A DNA stretch of 38,020 nucleotides, taken from the NCBI GenBank assembly GCA_902518895.1, contig CABYHL010000009.1, forward strand, positions 1 to 38,020, read 5' to 3'. Under the pieces are notes generated by a model. The model saw only the letters and a program-made list of their open reading frames with translations, did not search any database and was not told the DNA's origin. Shown here one piece after another: positions 7,717-16,934 of this stretch (within the stretch, counting starts at the first letter, position 1; the number at the start of each line of letters is the position of its first letter). The translations under genes were made by a program, and so were the position numbers. This stretch comes from an uncultured Alphaproteobacteria bacterium (lineage in GTDB: Bacteria > Pseudomonadota > Alphaproteobacteria > HIMB59 > GCA-002718135).

Positions 7717-8571
7717 ATGAATAATATTTTAGTAACAGGTGGGTCAGGTAAGGCAGGCAGAGCGACAATAAAACTATTATTAAAAAGAAATTATAATGTC
7801 TTTAATGTAGATTTAGTAAATCACCCAGAATTGGAAGTCCCCTTTACTAAAGTAGATTTAGAAAATTTTGGAGAAGCAATGGAGTCTGTATCTGAAATAG
7901 ATGATCGTATTAATGGAATAGATGCAGTTATACATCAAGCAGCAATTCCAGCATCTGGCTTAGAGACTAATCATAAAACATTCAGAGCAAATACTTTAAG
8001 CACTTATAATATATTTCAAGCAGCTAAAGTTATGAAAATAAATAATATTGTTTGGGCATCAAGTGAAACTGTTCTTGGCTTACCTTTTGATACTTACCCA
8101 CCTTATGTACCTGTAGATGAAGAATATGCCCCTCGTCCAGAGTCAAGTTATTCACTTTCTAAAGTAATGGGTGAAGAAATGGCAAGACAATTTTGTAGGA
8201 GAAATCCTGAAATGAAAATTATTGGTCTCCGTTATTCTAATATTATGGAAGAACATGATTACAAACAATTTAAATCATTTCAAAATGATCCATTTTTAAG
8301 AAAATGGAATTTTTGGGGCTATATTGATGCTAGAGATGTAGCCAAAGCTTGTTTATTAGCTATGGAAAGCAAATTAACAGGTGCAGATCATTTTATTATA
8401 GCAGCTGATGATACGGTTATGGAAGAAGATAATAAATCACTTTTAGATAAAGTATTTCCAAAAATTAATATTAAAGGAGATATTGGAAAAAATAAAACAT
8501 TATTGAGTAATGAGAAAGCAAAAAGTATTTTAGGTTTTAAACCTGAATATTCTTGGAAAAATTATATTTAA
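7717..8571 (+). CDS. NAD-dependent epimerase/dehydratase (extended SDR)
   Basis: A 284-residue extended short-chain dehydrogenase/reductase. The Rossmann motif TGGSGKAG is at residues 7-14, an acidic residue after beta-2 (NVDLVNH) suggests NAD(H), an HQAAIPA block follows near 85, and the active-site YSLSK is near residue 147-151. Family members act on nucleotide sugars or on sugar acids; the compact length and lack of a nucleotide-binding extension make a uronate-dehydrogenase-like or similar small-sugar role possible. It converges on the GH32/68-like gene, with the two stop codons overlapping by about four bases and no room for a terminator. Confidence 0.88.
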   Translation: MNNILVTGGSGKAGRATIKLLLKRNYNVFNVDLVNHPELEVPFTKVDLENFGEAMESVSEIDDRINGIDAVIHQAAIPASGLETNHKTFRANTLSTYNIFQAAKVMKINNIVWASSETVLGLPFDTYPPYVPVDEEYAPRPESSYSLSKVMGEEMARQFCRRNPEMKIIGLRYSNIMEEHDYKQFKSFQNDPFLRKWNFWGYIDARDVAKACLLAMESKLTGADHFIIAADDTVMEEDNKSLLDKVFPKINIKGDIGKNKTLLSNEKAKSILGFKPEYSWKNYI

Positions 8572-9530
8572 ATATTTAAACTCATAATTCCATCAGAATT
8601 AAAAGACAAAGGTATAGGATCTGAGATCTTACCTATAAAATTTCCATCTTTATCATCATGTAAAAAAGCCATAAAAAAATAATCTTTTTCTATTTGTAAA
8701 ATTCTTCCAGCATATAATTCTACTTCAGCTTCTGAAGTTAAAAAAGATCCAGGTGCAATTTCCCATGGACCATCAAAGTTATCTGATATTAAATAATGCG
8801 TACCTCGTCTAATAGGACCGTTATAATTTTTTTTAAATTCATCAGACCAATCTTCAGGATGATTACAAAATAAACAATACCATTTATTATTTACTTGAAA
8901 TATTTGAGGTACTTCAAGTTGACTAAATAATCCTCCAAAAAGTGGATTGGTTGATTTCCAATCATAAAGATTGATTGATTCTGCCATCCCTATAACTCCA
9001 CATTGGTAAGGATCATCATCTATTGATGCTCTTGCTGTGTAGGCCATAATATATTTATTTTCTTGAGGATGTTTCATTACCCACGGATCTCTCATAGCTT
9101 GATCTTTCCAAAACTCATTTTCAGTAAATTCCAAATAAATATTTGGATCTAAATCTAAAGCTAACCCATTACCACATCTTTCAAAAGAGTAGGGGGAATT
9201 GCCTACTGCATGACCTATTCTTTGCTTAACACCTTTTTCTTTTTTATTTCTTCCAGTATAGAAGTAATGCCATTTAGAATTTTCTTTTAATATTGATCCT
9301 GTCCACACTGTGTAATCATCAAAATTTTCTTTTTTTGAAGGTGATAAAACTGTTCCATAATAATGCCAGTTGATTAAATCTTTTGAGGTAGCAAGACCTT
9401 GAGTAACATTATTATGTCGTAAATCTGGATCTTTTAATGATTTATCTGCTTGTAAAAAATAACAGTACCATTTGTTATTATCATTTGCTAACCAGAAATC
9501 CCAAACCCATTTATCATTTATTTTTAACAC
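8568..9530 (-). CDS. GH32/GH68-like (clan GH-J) beta-propeller glycosidase, cytoplasmic
   Basis: This 320-residue protein looks like the five-bladed propeller of fructan- and sucrose-active enzymes. Visible motifs are W10-D11-F12-W13 (nucleophile region, compare WDSWP in GH68 and WMNDPNG in GH32), W76-T-G-S79, R147-D148-P149 (transition-state stabiliser) and E206-V-P-Q-I-F (acid/base). There is no signal peptide and no C-terminal beta-sandwich, so it is probably an intracellular enzyme working on an imported sugar. A GH43/GH62-like reading is the main alternative, since those clans share the fold. It is followed on the same strand by dehydrogenase genes, and a sugar importer lies 7 kb away. 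Confidence 0.75.
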   Translation of the reverse strand: MLKINDKWVWDFWLANDNNKWYCYFLQADKSLKDPDLRHNNVTQGLATSKDLINWHYYGTVLSPSKKENFDDYTVWTGSILKENSKWHYFYTGRNKKEKGVKQRIGHAVGNSPYSFERCGNGLALDLDPNIYLEFTENEFWKDQAMRDPWVMKHPQENKYIMAYTARASIDDDPYQCGVIGMAESINLYDWKSTNPLFGGLFSQLEVPQIFQVNNKWYCLFCNHPEDWSDEFKKNYNGPIRRGTHYLISDNFDGPWEIAPGSFLTSEAEVELYAGRILQIEKDYFFMAFLHDDKDGNFIGKISDPIPLSFNSDGIMSLNI

Positions 9531-9533
9531 AAA

Positions 9534-11042
9534 TTATTTTAAAATTACTTGTGCAAACGATGCCGTATCTTCTAAAAATAAATATAATTCATTATTATAC
9601 TTAATCATATCTCTAATTCTCTCACCTATTTCAATTCTTTTCATATTTATTATTTCTTTATTATTCTTTAGTTCAAAAAAATAAAGTGAACTATCTTTTA
9701 ATGAGGCAACAACATAATGGTTTTTTTTATCTAAACCTACAATCTGTGAAATACCAATTGAAGGAACAAAATATTTAATTGGTTCAATAAAACCATAATC
9801 AGAATGAGATTTGTAAAGTGGATATTTTTCATATGTTTTCTGATTATATGAAGCATTAGCACCACCATAATGTTCTCCATAGCTAGAAATTGCCCATCCA
9901 TAATTTGGGATTTCTTTTTGATTTAGTTTAATTATATTTATTTCGTCTCCACCTTGAGGTCCGTGCTCAGCTTCTATTAAAAAATTATCTTCTTTATTAT
10001 AATATAAACCTTGAGGGTTCCTATGACCCATACTAATTACTTTATAATTTTTAGAAATTTTATCGATCTCAATAATTTTACCAAACATACTATCTATTTT
10101 TTGAGTTCGGTGCCTGCTTCTAAAATCACCAGTAGAAAAATATACTTTATCATTTTCTAAACTGATTACTCTACCACCTGATTGATGAGCATTAAATTCT
10201 TCATCAATATTATCATAAAAATGTACACACTCTTCAGAAGTAAAAAAATTATCAAATTCAATAAATTGATAATTCATTTTTCCATAAATTAAACTTGTAT
10301 TCCAACAATTGTTAGAAACTTCTCTTGTGTAAGAAACGTAAATTTCATCATTATAAATTTCAATGTCTTTTACAGAAAACCATCCTCCTTCAAGCCAATC
10401 AAAATCATGAATTCGAGATTTTTTAAATTGCTCTATACCAATAAATTCACTGATATTTGTTTTAATTTGTTGAAAAAAAAGATTACTCTTTATGTTATTT
10501 ATTTCAATATTTGAAAATCCTAAAATTCCACTTGCAGAAATGATGATTAAATTATCATTATGAATTTCTAAATATCCACTTCCAGGATATTGATTTGCTA
10601 TGCCATACATAAATATATTTGATGTTGGGCCAAAAATATTTACATCAATAGTGTTATTTGAAAAGCTATGTTCTGAATTATAACTATATTCAAGATTGCT
10701 AGAATTATTTATCAAACTAATATCAAATTCATACGGATCAAATTGTGTTAATAATTTTTCTAGTAAAAGACTGTCATATTCAAGATAGGGCCTATCTTCC
10801 ATCAAATCTTGAAAAGCTTCCTCGTATAAAATTCTTCTTTTATCGATTTGGTTACGATCTTTTCTTAACTCTTTAATTTGTTTTTCCAATTTGACAGTAT
10901 TTTTATGTGGAAGAATGTAATTATAAACAAAATTTTTAATTTGATCATTTGTTTGAATATTCGTTATTTTGAAGTCAAAAATAAAATTTATTACTAGAAA
11001 AATCAATAATATTCCAAGAAAATAAAATCTAAGAAATCTCAT
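9534..11042 (-). CDS. Membrane-anchored GSDH-type sugar dehydrogenase-like protein
   Basis: The 502-residue protein has an N-terminal hydrophobic anchor (residues 1-22), a charged, probably coiled-coil stretch (50-85), and a beta-propeller domain of the glucose/sorbosone dehydrogenase family. Diagnostic blocks are AHQSGGRV (285-292), GHRNPQGL (339-346), AEHGPQGGDEIN (358-369) and NYGWAISSYGEHY (380-392). Characterised relatives oxidise aldoses at the periplasmic face with PQQ. The anchor puts the domain in the periplasm. PQQ dependence and substrate are inferred; no PQQ synthesis gene is in the window. It sits three bases upstream of the GH32/68-like gene on the same strand. Confidence 0.82.
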   Translation of the reverse strand: MRFLRFYFLGILLIFLVINFIFDFKITNIQTNDQIKNFVYNYILPHKNTVKLEKQIKELRKDRNQIDKRRILYEEAFQDLMEDRPYLEYDSLLLEKLLTQFDPYEFDISLINNSSNLEYSYNSEHSFSNNTIDVNIFGPTSNIFMYGIANQYPGSGYLEIHNDNLIIISASGILGFSNIEINNIKSNLFFQQIKTNISEFIGIEQFKKSRIHDFDWLEGGWFSVKDIEIYNDEIYVSYTREVSNNCWNTSLIYGKMNYQFIEFDNFFTSEECVHFYDNIDEEFNAHQSGGRVISLENDKVYFSTGDFRSRHRTQKIDSMFGKIIEIDKISKNYKVISMGHRNPQGLYYNKEDNFLIEAEHGPQGGDEINIIKLNQKEIPNYGWAISSYGEHYGGANASYNQKTYEKYPLYKSHSDYGFIEPIKYFVPSIGISQIVGLDKKNHYVVASLKDSSLYFFELKNNKEIINMKRIEIGERIRDMIKYNNELYLFLEDTASFAQVILK

Positions 11043-11089
11043 ATCTTAAATTTATTTATAATTGTTAAATTTACAATATTATTTTTAAA

Positions 11090-12007
11090 TTATATTTTGT
11101 TATAAATTTTACCATTTCTAAGATAATGATAAATATTTTGAGAACAAATAACAGCCATCTTTAATCTTGTTTCATTAGTTCCACTTGCATTATGAGGTGA
11201 AAGTATAACATTTTTAAGCTTATAATAGTCTTTATGTATAGCTGGCTCATCATTAAATACATCTAAAGCTGCACCGGCTATTTTATTTGTTTTTAATGAT
11301 TTTAGTAAATCATTTTCATTTATTACAGAGCCCCTTGAAACATTAATAATCAATGATGATGGGCTAAGGAAATTAAGAACATTTTTATTTATTAAATTTT
11401 TAGTTTTTTCACCTCCAACACAAGTTACTACCATTATATCTATATTTTTTGCCATAATTTTTAAATTTTTAAAATATTTATATTTTAAATTTTTTTTATT
11501 TGGACCATGATAAAAAACATTCATGGACAGACTTCTAGCTCTTTTAGAAAAAGCTTTACCTATGGCACCCATTCCTACAACACCAATAGTTTTATTTGTA
11601 AGACTAGTAGAGAGAGTGAATGGTTTTTTTATCCATTTTTTATCTAAAATAAAATTATGACCTTGATAAATTTTCCTAGATAAAGATATCATTAATCCCA
11701 AGGCTAAATCGGCAACATCGTTCGTCAAGACTTTAGGTGTATTTGTAATTATAATTTTGTTTTTTTTGCAGTAATCTAAATCCACTCCAGAATAACCAAC
11801 TCCAAAAACTGAAATAATCTTTAAATTTGGAAATTTTTTAAGAAATATTTTATTACAATCAAATCCACCATTAACAACAATTGCATTATATTTTTTATAT
11901 TCAAATTTTTTATTTTTTACCCATATGCAATCTACATTAAAATTTTTTTTAAAAACATATGCGAAATCTTTAAGAATAATATCTGGTATAAAGATATTAA
12001 ATTTCAT
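11090..12007 (-). CDS. D-isomer-specific 2-hydroxyacid dehydrogenase
   Basis: A 305-residue member of the D-2-hydroxyacid dehydrogenase family. It has the NAD(P)-binding GMGAIG (145-150) and the catalytic set Arg225 (NVSRGS), Glu254 (NDEP) and His272 (SPHNAS). The catalytic-domain block SVFGVGYSGVD near 65-75 is typical of glyoxylate/hydroxypyruvate or 2-ketogluconate reductases. It would reduce a 2-keto acid to the D-hydroxy acid in the cytoplasm. Position between a sugar dehydrogenase and an aldo/keto reductase suggests a sugar-acid pathway; the exact substrate is open. Confidence 0.9.
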   Translation of the reverse strand: MKFNIFIPDIILKDFAYVFKKNFNVDCIWVKNKKFEYKKYNAIVVNGGFDCNKIFLKKFPNLKIISVFGVGYSGVDLDYCKKNKIIITNTPKVLTNDVADLALGLMISLSRKIYQGHNFILDKKWIKKPFTLSTSLTNKTIGVVGMGAIGKAFSKRARSLSMNVFYHGPNKKNLKYKYFKNLKIMAKNIDIMVVTCVGGEKTKNLINKNVLNFLSPSSLIINVSRGSVINENDLLKSLKTNKIAGAALDVFNDEPAIHKDYYKLKNVILSPHNASGTNETRLKMAVICSQNIYHYLRNGKIYNKI

Positions 12008-12013
12008 TTTGAT

Positions 12014-13042
12014 TTATACTTTACTTGAATTTGACCAAAGATTTATATTTTCTTCTTTTGCGTATTTATTTATTTCCTTTAATTCAGAATTACTAAAAAT
12101 TAGATTATTTTGACTATCTAAACACTCGTCTAATTGCTTAACTGTTCTTGCTCCAATTAGAGCGGATGTCATAGTTGGATGACGAAGTATCCATGAAAGG
12201 GCCATTTGAGGTAAAGATTGTCCTCTTTTATTTGCAATTTTTGTTAACTCTTTAATTTTAAATAAATAACTTTTTGTAATCATTTTTTTATCAAGTGATG
12301 AATTATCTGAAATCCTTGATACTTTAGGTATTTTTTTTAAATATTTTCCCGATAACATTCCTTGGGCAAGAGGAGAAAATGCAATACAACCTATACCTAA
12401 TTTTTTTAATGTAGATAATAAATCTTTTTCCACCCATCTATTAATCATGGAGTAAGATGGTTGATGAATTAAACAACTAATACCTCTATCTTTTAATAAC
12501 TTGTTCATTTTAATTGTTTGTTTTGAGCTATATGATGAAATTCCTACGTATAAAGCCTTACCACTTCTAATTGATTGGGCTAGTGCATCTGCTGTCTCTT
12601 CTAAAGGTGTTAATGGATCAAAACGATGAGAATAAAATATATCTACATATTCAAGCTTCATTCTTTTTAAACTTTGATCAAGACTTGCAGTTAAGTATTT
12701 TTTTGAGCCCCATTCGCCATATGGACCATCCCACATGTGATAGCCTGCTTTACTTGAAATTATCATTTCGTCTCTATATTTTTTAAAATCAGAGTTTATA
12801 ACTTTCCCAAAATTTTCTTCTGCAGATCCTGCTGGTGGACCATAATTATTCGCTAAATCAAAATGAGTTATACCGCGATCAAATGCTCTAAAAAGCATTC
12901 TCTTTGCTTCTTTTGACATAGATTTTTTCCCACCAAAGTTATGCCAAAGACCAAGTGTAATAGGGGGTAAAAGTAATCCACTATTTCCACATCTTCTGTA
13001 GTCAAGTTTTTTATATCTTTTATTATTTGCTTTATAAGCCAT
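12014..13042 (-). CDS. Aldo/keto reductase (YghZ-like)
   Basis: The 342-residue protein is an AKR TIM barrel with the full tetrad Asp62, Tyr67 (HFDLANNYG), Lys98 (SSKAGY) and His139 (YSHRFD). The N-terminal YRRCGNSGLLLPPITLGLWHNFG and the GPPAGSAEENFG loop resemble YghZ, the L-glyceraldehyde-3-phosphate reductase, and related potassium-channel beta-subunit-like AKRs. NADPH dependence is expected. It lies 6 bases upstream of the 2-hydroxyacid dehydrogenase and is probably co-transcribed with it and the genes down to 8568. Confidence 0.9.
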   Translation of the reverse strand: MAYKANNKRYKKLDYRRCGNSGLLLPPITLGLWHNFGGKKSMSKEAKRMLFRAFDRGITHFDLANNYGPPAGSAEENFGKVINSDFKKYRDEMIISSKAGYHMWDGPYGEWGSKKYLTASLDQSLKRMKLEYVDIFYSHRFDPLTPLEETADALAQSIRSGKALYVGISSYSSKQTIKMNKLLKDRGISCLIHQPSYSMINRWVEKDLLSTLKKLGIGCIAFSPLAQGMLSGKYLKKIPKVSRISDNSSLDKKMITKSYLFKIKELTKIANKRGQSLPQMALSWILRHPTMTSALIGARTVKQLDECLDSQNNLIFSNSELKEINKYAKEENINLWSNSSKV

Positions 13043-13114
13043 TAATACTTTTTAAGTATATTTAGCTTTTACATCAAGTAATTATTTAAATTAAAGATAA
13101 TAAAAAATTATTTA

Positions 13115-14890
13115 TCAATTCTCATGTTTTTGTTTATTCCACATTAATGCGTATAATCCTTTTTTATTAAGTAGAGTTGAATGATCTCCTTCTTCAATAA
13201 TTTGTCCTTTATCTATTACAATTATTTTATCTGCATTTGACACAGTTGAGAGTCTATGAGCTATAATTAATGTAGTTTTACCTTGGGATATTTTGTTTAA
13301 ATTTTTATTTATTTCTTTTTCTGTATTAGTATCTAAAGCTGAAGTTGCTTCATCAAAAAAGAGAATGGATGGATTTTTTAAAATAGCTCTTGCAATAGCA
13401 ACTCTTTGTTTTTCTCCTCCAGATAATTTAAGACCTCTCTCACCTACAATTGTATTGTATTTGTTTGGAATACTTTGAATAAAATCGTGAATACCAGCTA
13501 TTTTTGCTGCATTTATTACATCCTCTTCACTTGAGTCTATTAAACCATAAGAAATGTTATAAAAAATTGTATCATTGAATAAAACTGTATCTTGTGGGAC
13601 AACACCTATCATTTGTCTTAATGAGTTTTGTTTGTATTTTTTAATATTTTTCTTATTAATTAATATTTCTCCACTATCTGGATCATAAAAACGAAACAAT
13701 AATTTACTTATTGTTGACTTTCCTGCACCAGTTGGTCCAACAATCGCTAAAGATTTACCTTCTGGTATACTGAATGAAATATTTTTAATAATTGTTCTTT
13801 TATTTTCATATCCAAAATAGATATTTTTAAAAACTATTTCTGAATTATTGTTTTTTAAATTATCGCTTCCACTATCATCAATAGTATTTTTTTCCTTTAA
13901 AAGATTGAACATATTTTCCATATCAACTAATGATTGTCTTATTTCGCGGTAAATTGTGCCTAGAAAATTTAATGGTTGATAAAGCTGAAGCATATACGCA
14001 TTTATAACAACAAAACCACCAACTGTTATAGATTTATTCTGAATTCCAAATACTGTTAATATTAGCATAAGAGTTATTCCAATCATTATTACAAATGTTT
14101 GACTGATATTTAAAAGAGATAAAGATGTTCTATTCTTATTAGCTGCAATTTCATATTTTTCTAAGGATTCATCTAATCTTTTAAACTCATGATTTTCATT
14201 ATTAAAATATTTAACAGTTTCAAAATTTAGAAGACTATCAATCATTTTAGTGCTTGCAGCATTATCTGCTAAATTCATATCTTTTCTAAATTGCAATCTC
14301 CATTGAGTAATTGTAAATGTTAAAATAACATAGATAGAAATAGTAATAAAAGTTATGATTGCGTATTCAAATCCGTATAAAGTAAGTAAAATAAATATAA
14401 CAAGAACTAGCTCAATAAATGTTGGAACTACATTAAATAGAACATAGCGTAATAAAAAATCTATTCCTTTTGTCCCTCTATCAATAAATCTATTAAGACC
14501 TCCAGTCTGTCTTGAAAGATGAAAATCTAAAGACAAAAAATGTAAATGTTTGAAAACTTTTAGACTTACTCTTCTAATTGCATTTTGAGATACTTTAGAA
14601 AAAAGAGCATCTCTTATTTCATTAAAAGCAAATGAAGCTATTCTTACAATTCCATAAGAAATAATAATAGCAATTGGAACATATAATAATAAATTTATAC
14701 CACTACTTAAATCATTAAGTGAATCAACAGCATTTCCAAGGATTAAAGGTGTATAAACGCTAGCTACTTTTGCTAATATCATACACATCCCAGCTAAAAC
14801 CACTCTTATTCTTAGATCTTTTCTACTTTTGGGCCATAAATAAGGGAGTAATAATTTTGATGTACTAAAGAAAGTAGAATCTTTTTTCAT
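13115..14890 (-). CDS. Atm1-type ABC exporter (fused permease and ATPase)
   Basis: A 591-residue half transporter: six membrane helices in residues ~30-310 and a nucleotide-binding domain with Walker A GPTGAGKST (385-393), signature LSGGE (489-493) and Walker B/D-loop ILFFDEATSALD (509-520). The N-terminal blocks (YLWP, FHLSRQTGGLNRFIDRGTKGI, NFETVKYFNNE) are those of Atm1/HMT1-type exporters, which move glutathione-linked metal or sulfur species out of the cytoplasm. Members of this group are common in alphaproteobacteria. It is probably a separate unit from the sugar genes downstream, with a 72-base gap. Confidence 0.9.
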   Translation of the reverse strand: MKKDSTFFSTSKLLLPYLWPKSRKDLRIRVVLAGMCMILAKVASVYTPLILGNAVDSLNDLSSGINLLLYVPIAIIISYGIVRIASFAFNEIRDALFSKVSQNAIRRVSLKVFKHLHFLSLDFHLSRQTGGLNRFIDRGTKGIDFLLRYVLFNVVPTFIELVLVIFILLTLYGFEYAIITFITISIYVILTFTITQWRLQFRKDMNLADNAASTKMIDSLLNFETVKYFNNENHEFKRLDESLEKYEIAANKNRTSLSLLNISQTFVIMIGITLMLILTVFGIQNKSITVGGFVVINAYMLQLYQPLNFLGTIYREIRQSLVDMENMFNLLKEKNTIDDSGSDNLKNNNSEIVFKNIYFGYENKRTIIKNISFSIPEGKSLAIVGPTGAGKSTISKLLFRFYDPDSGEILINKKNIKKYKQNSLRQMIGVVPQDTVLFNDTIFYNISYGLIDSSEEDVINAAKIAGIHDFIQSIPNKYNTIVGERGLKLSGGEKQRVAIARAILKNPSILFFDEATSALDTNTEKEINKNLNKISQGKTTLIIAHRLSTVSNADKIIVIDKGQIIEEGDHSTLLNKKGLYALMWNKQKHEN

Positions 14891-15036
14891 ATCATTTTTT
14901 TAAAATTAAAAAATTATCCTTATAAAAATTGATTAAATAAGTCTTGTAAAATTTATATATAGTTCACACTAATGAATAATTAACAATGTTTGTAATATTT
15001 TAACGTAAATGCTGCTTTATGTATTTGATATTATTT

Positions 15037-15138
15037 CTAATTTATATCAAAAAAAAGACGAGTTGAATAATGAGGAATAATATCTTCAAGAATTGTATAT
15101 CCATTTTCTTCAAATTCTTTTATTTTTTTAATAATCAT
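15037..15138 (-). pseudogene. Possible 5' remnant of a phytanoyl-CoA-dioxygenase-like gene
   Basis: A 33-codon minus-strand frame from ATG 15138 begins MIIKKIKEFEENGYTILEDIIP. This resembles the N-terminus of phytanoyl-CoA dioxygenase-type proteins (helix, then ENGYTIL). The frame then ends at a stop with no iron-binding HxD...H domain. It may be the relic of a deleted gene or a chance resemblance. There are 146 AT-rich bases between it and the ABC exporter start with nothing else that I recognise. Confidence 0.25.
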
Positions 15139-15179
15139 ATTTGTTAATATTTTTATATAATAATATATAATATTAATAA

Positions 15180-15359
15180 ATGACTGACTTACAATGGTAT
15201 GCATATCTTGGGGGATTTTTAGCATTCGCAATCGGATGTTACGTATATTATCTCTCTAGAAATAAAAAATTAAATGATCAACAAGTTAAAAATAGAAAAA
15301 GAGTTATGAATTTTTTTTTAATTATAGCTTTGGTTTGTGTTGGTTATTCGTGGTTGTAA
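15180..15359 (+). CDS. Small two-helix membrane protein, unknown function
   Basis: A 59-codon frame from ATG 15180 to TAA 15357-15359 encodes a protein starting MTDLQWYAYLGGFLAF. It has two hydrophobic segments (residues ~6-25 and ~44-58) joined by a basic loop (NKKLNDQQVKNRKR), a coherent two-pass topology rather than a random shadow. No clear Shine-Dalgarno is visible, and its 5' end overlaps an open minus-strand frame. It ends 16 bases before the FGGY kinase start, so the two may be co-transcribed. Confidence 0.55.
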   Translation: MTDLQWYAYLGGFLAFAIGCYVYYLSRNKKLNDQQVKNRKRVMNFFLIIALVCVGYSWL

Positions 15360-15375
15360 TTTTAAGAGATAACTT

Positions 15376-16863
15376 TTGAAATATTATCTTGCAATTGATG
15401 CTGGCACCTCAGTAATTAAGACTGTAATATTCAATTCAAATTTCAAACAAATAAATACTTATAGTATAAAAAATCCAGTAGTAACTGACAAATTTGGTAA
15501 ATCTGAAATTGAGATGGAAAAATTTTGGTTACTTACCGCAAAGTGTCTTAAACTTTTAATAAAAAAATCTAAAATTCCACCACAAACAATTATTGGTTTA
15601 GGCATAACTGGAAATATGGTTGGTTTCTGGTCTATTAATAATAAAAATAAACCAGTAAGAAATGCAATTTTGTGGAATGACACAAGAAGTCAAAAAATTT
15701 TTACTAATAAAAAAATATTTGATCAAATTTATAAAATTACAGGCTCTATTGCACAATACGGCTGTACTATACCTATTCTAAAATGGATGACTAAATTTGA
15801 AAAAGAAAATTTAAAGAAAATTAAATACATTTTAACTTGCAAAGATTGGTTAAGATTTAAATTAACAGGAAATATAAATAATGATGAAACAGAAGTTTCA
15901 GTATATCCGGGGGATATAAGAAATAGAAAATTATCAAAAAAAATTTTTAAAATATTTAGATTGAGCACTAAATATTTTAAACTTTTTCCAGAAATAAAAA
16001 AATCAAACGAATTGGGTGGGTACGTTACTAAAAGCGCATCAAGATTAACAAGTTTAAAAGTTGGTACGCCTGTTATTATAGGATGTGGGGATGTAATAGC
16101 TTCTATTCTAGGGGCTGGAGGAGTTAATCATAACAAAAAAATAAGTATTATTGGAACTACATGTCATAATATTATAGTTAAAAATAATTCAAAAATTTCT
16201 AAAGATGGTTCAGGGTTATTTTTTGCTTCTTTAAATAACACATGGTTAGAGACTAAAATAAACGTAGCAGGAACAACTAATATTGATTGGGTTATTGATA
16301 ATTTTTACAAAAATTCCAAAAAGTATTTAGATAAAATTAAAATTATTAATAATTTTGAAAAAAAATATTTAACTTTTAAATATCCAGAAAATTCATTAGT
16401 ATTTCTTCCTTACATAAACTATGGAGGCTCTATATCTCCATTTGTAAATTTAAATTCTAAAGCTGAAATTTTTGGAATATTACCACATCATAATAATTTT
16501 GATATTATGACTGCTTGTTATGAAGGTTTAGCATTATCTATTAAAGATTGTTATGCGAACAAAATTAAAACCAACGACAATCTTTATCTTGCAGGAGGTG
16601 CATCAAAAAGTAAAATTTTACCTCAATTAATTTCAAATGTTTTAAATATTAAAGTTAAAATATTAACTAATTCCGAACTAGGTGCGTTAGGTATTTCATT
16701 CTTAATTGACAGTTATTTACATAAAAAAGATTTAAAAAAATTAATTAACGATCACCAAAATATTGGTCATATTTACACACCCCAAAGAAAACAATCCAAA
16801 TATCTTAATAATAAATATCAAAAATATAAAAAATTAAGAGAGTCATTGAATAATATCTGGTGA
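15376..16863 (+). CDS. FGGY-family carbohydrate kinase (xylulokinase-like)
   Basis: A 495-residue sugar kinase. The N-terminal phosphate-binding motif AIDAGTSVIKTVIF (residues 6-19), ILWNDTRS near 95, the catalytic Asp in GCGDVIASILGAGG near 240, and LAGGASKS near 410 are all present. The length is typical of the FGGY family, which phosphorylates pentoses, hexitols and related sugars with ATP. The start is a TTG at 15376, giving the standard N-terminus; no ATG alternative fits. It sits upstream of a sugar ABC importer and probably phosphorylates the imported substrate. Sugar identity cannot be read from sequence. Confidence 0.9.
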   Translation: MKYYLAIDAGTSVIKTVIFNSNFKQINTYSIKNPVVTDKFGKSEIEMEKFWLLTAKCLKLLIKKSKIPPQTIIGLGITGNMVGFWSINNKNKPVRNAILWNDTRSQKIFTNKKIFDQIYKITGSIAQYGCTIPILKWMTKFEKENLKKIKYILTCKDWLRFKLTGNINNDETEVSVYPGDIRNRKLSKKIFKIFRLSTKYFKLFPEIKKSNELGGYVTKSASRLTSLKVGTPVIIGCGDVIASILGAGGVNHNKKISIIGTTCHNIIVKNNSKISKDGSGLFFASLNNTWLETKINVAGTTNIDWVIDNFYKNSKKYLDKIKIINNFEKKYLTFKYPENSLVFLPYINYGGSISPFVNLNSKAEIFGILPHHNNFDIMTACYEGLALSIKDCYANKIKTNDNLYLAGGASKSKILPQLISNVLNIKVKILTNSELGALGISFLIDSYLHKKDLKKLINDHQNIGHIYTPQRKQSKYLNNKYQKYKKLRESLNNIW

Positions 16864-16883
16864 AAGTCTCAAATTTAGTTGAT

Positions 16884-16903
16884 AATATCAGTATATTGAT
16901 ATT
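16884..16903 (+). promoter_or_regulatory. Inverted repeat upstream of the sugar-binding protein, possible operator
   Basis: AATATCA and TGATATT form a perfect 7-bp inverted repeat with a 6-base spacer, 32 bases before the ATG of the binding-protein gene. It could be an operator for a sugar repressor or a weak hairpin ending the kinase transcript. In AT-rich DNA such repeats occur by chance; no regulator gene lies next to it. Confidence 0.3.
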
Positions 16904-16934
16904 AAAATATTAATCATAAATTAAGTGAGGAAAA

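Noticed and set aside
9472-9684. Plus-strand frame opposite the glycosidase and sugar dehydrogenase genes
   Set aside because: Low-complexity shadow of two real minus-strand genes.
16884-16903. Inverted repeat as a strong terminator of the kinase gene
   Set aside because: The stem is entirely A/T except for one C-G pair at the loop end and has no T-run; kept only as a low-confidence operator.
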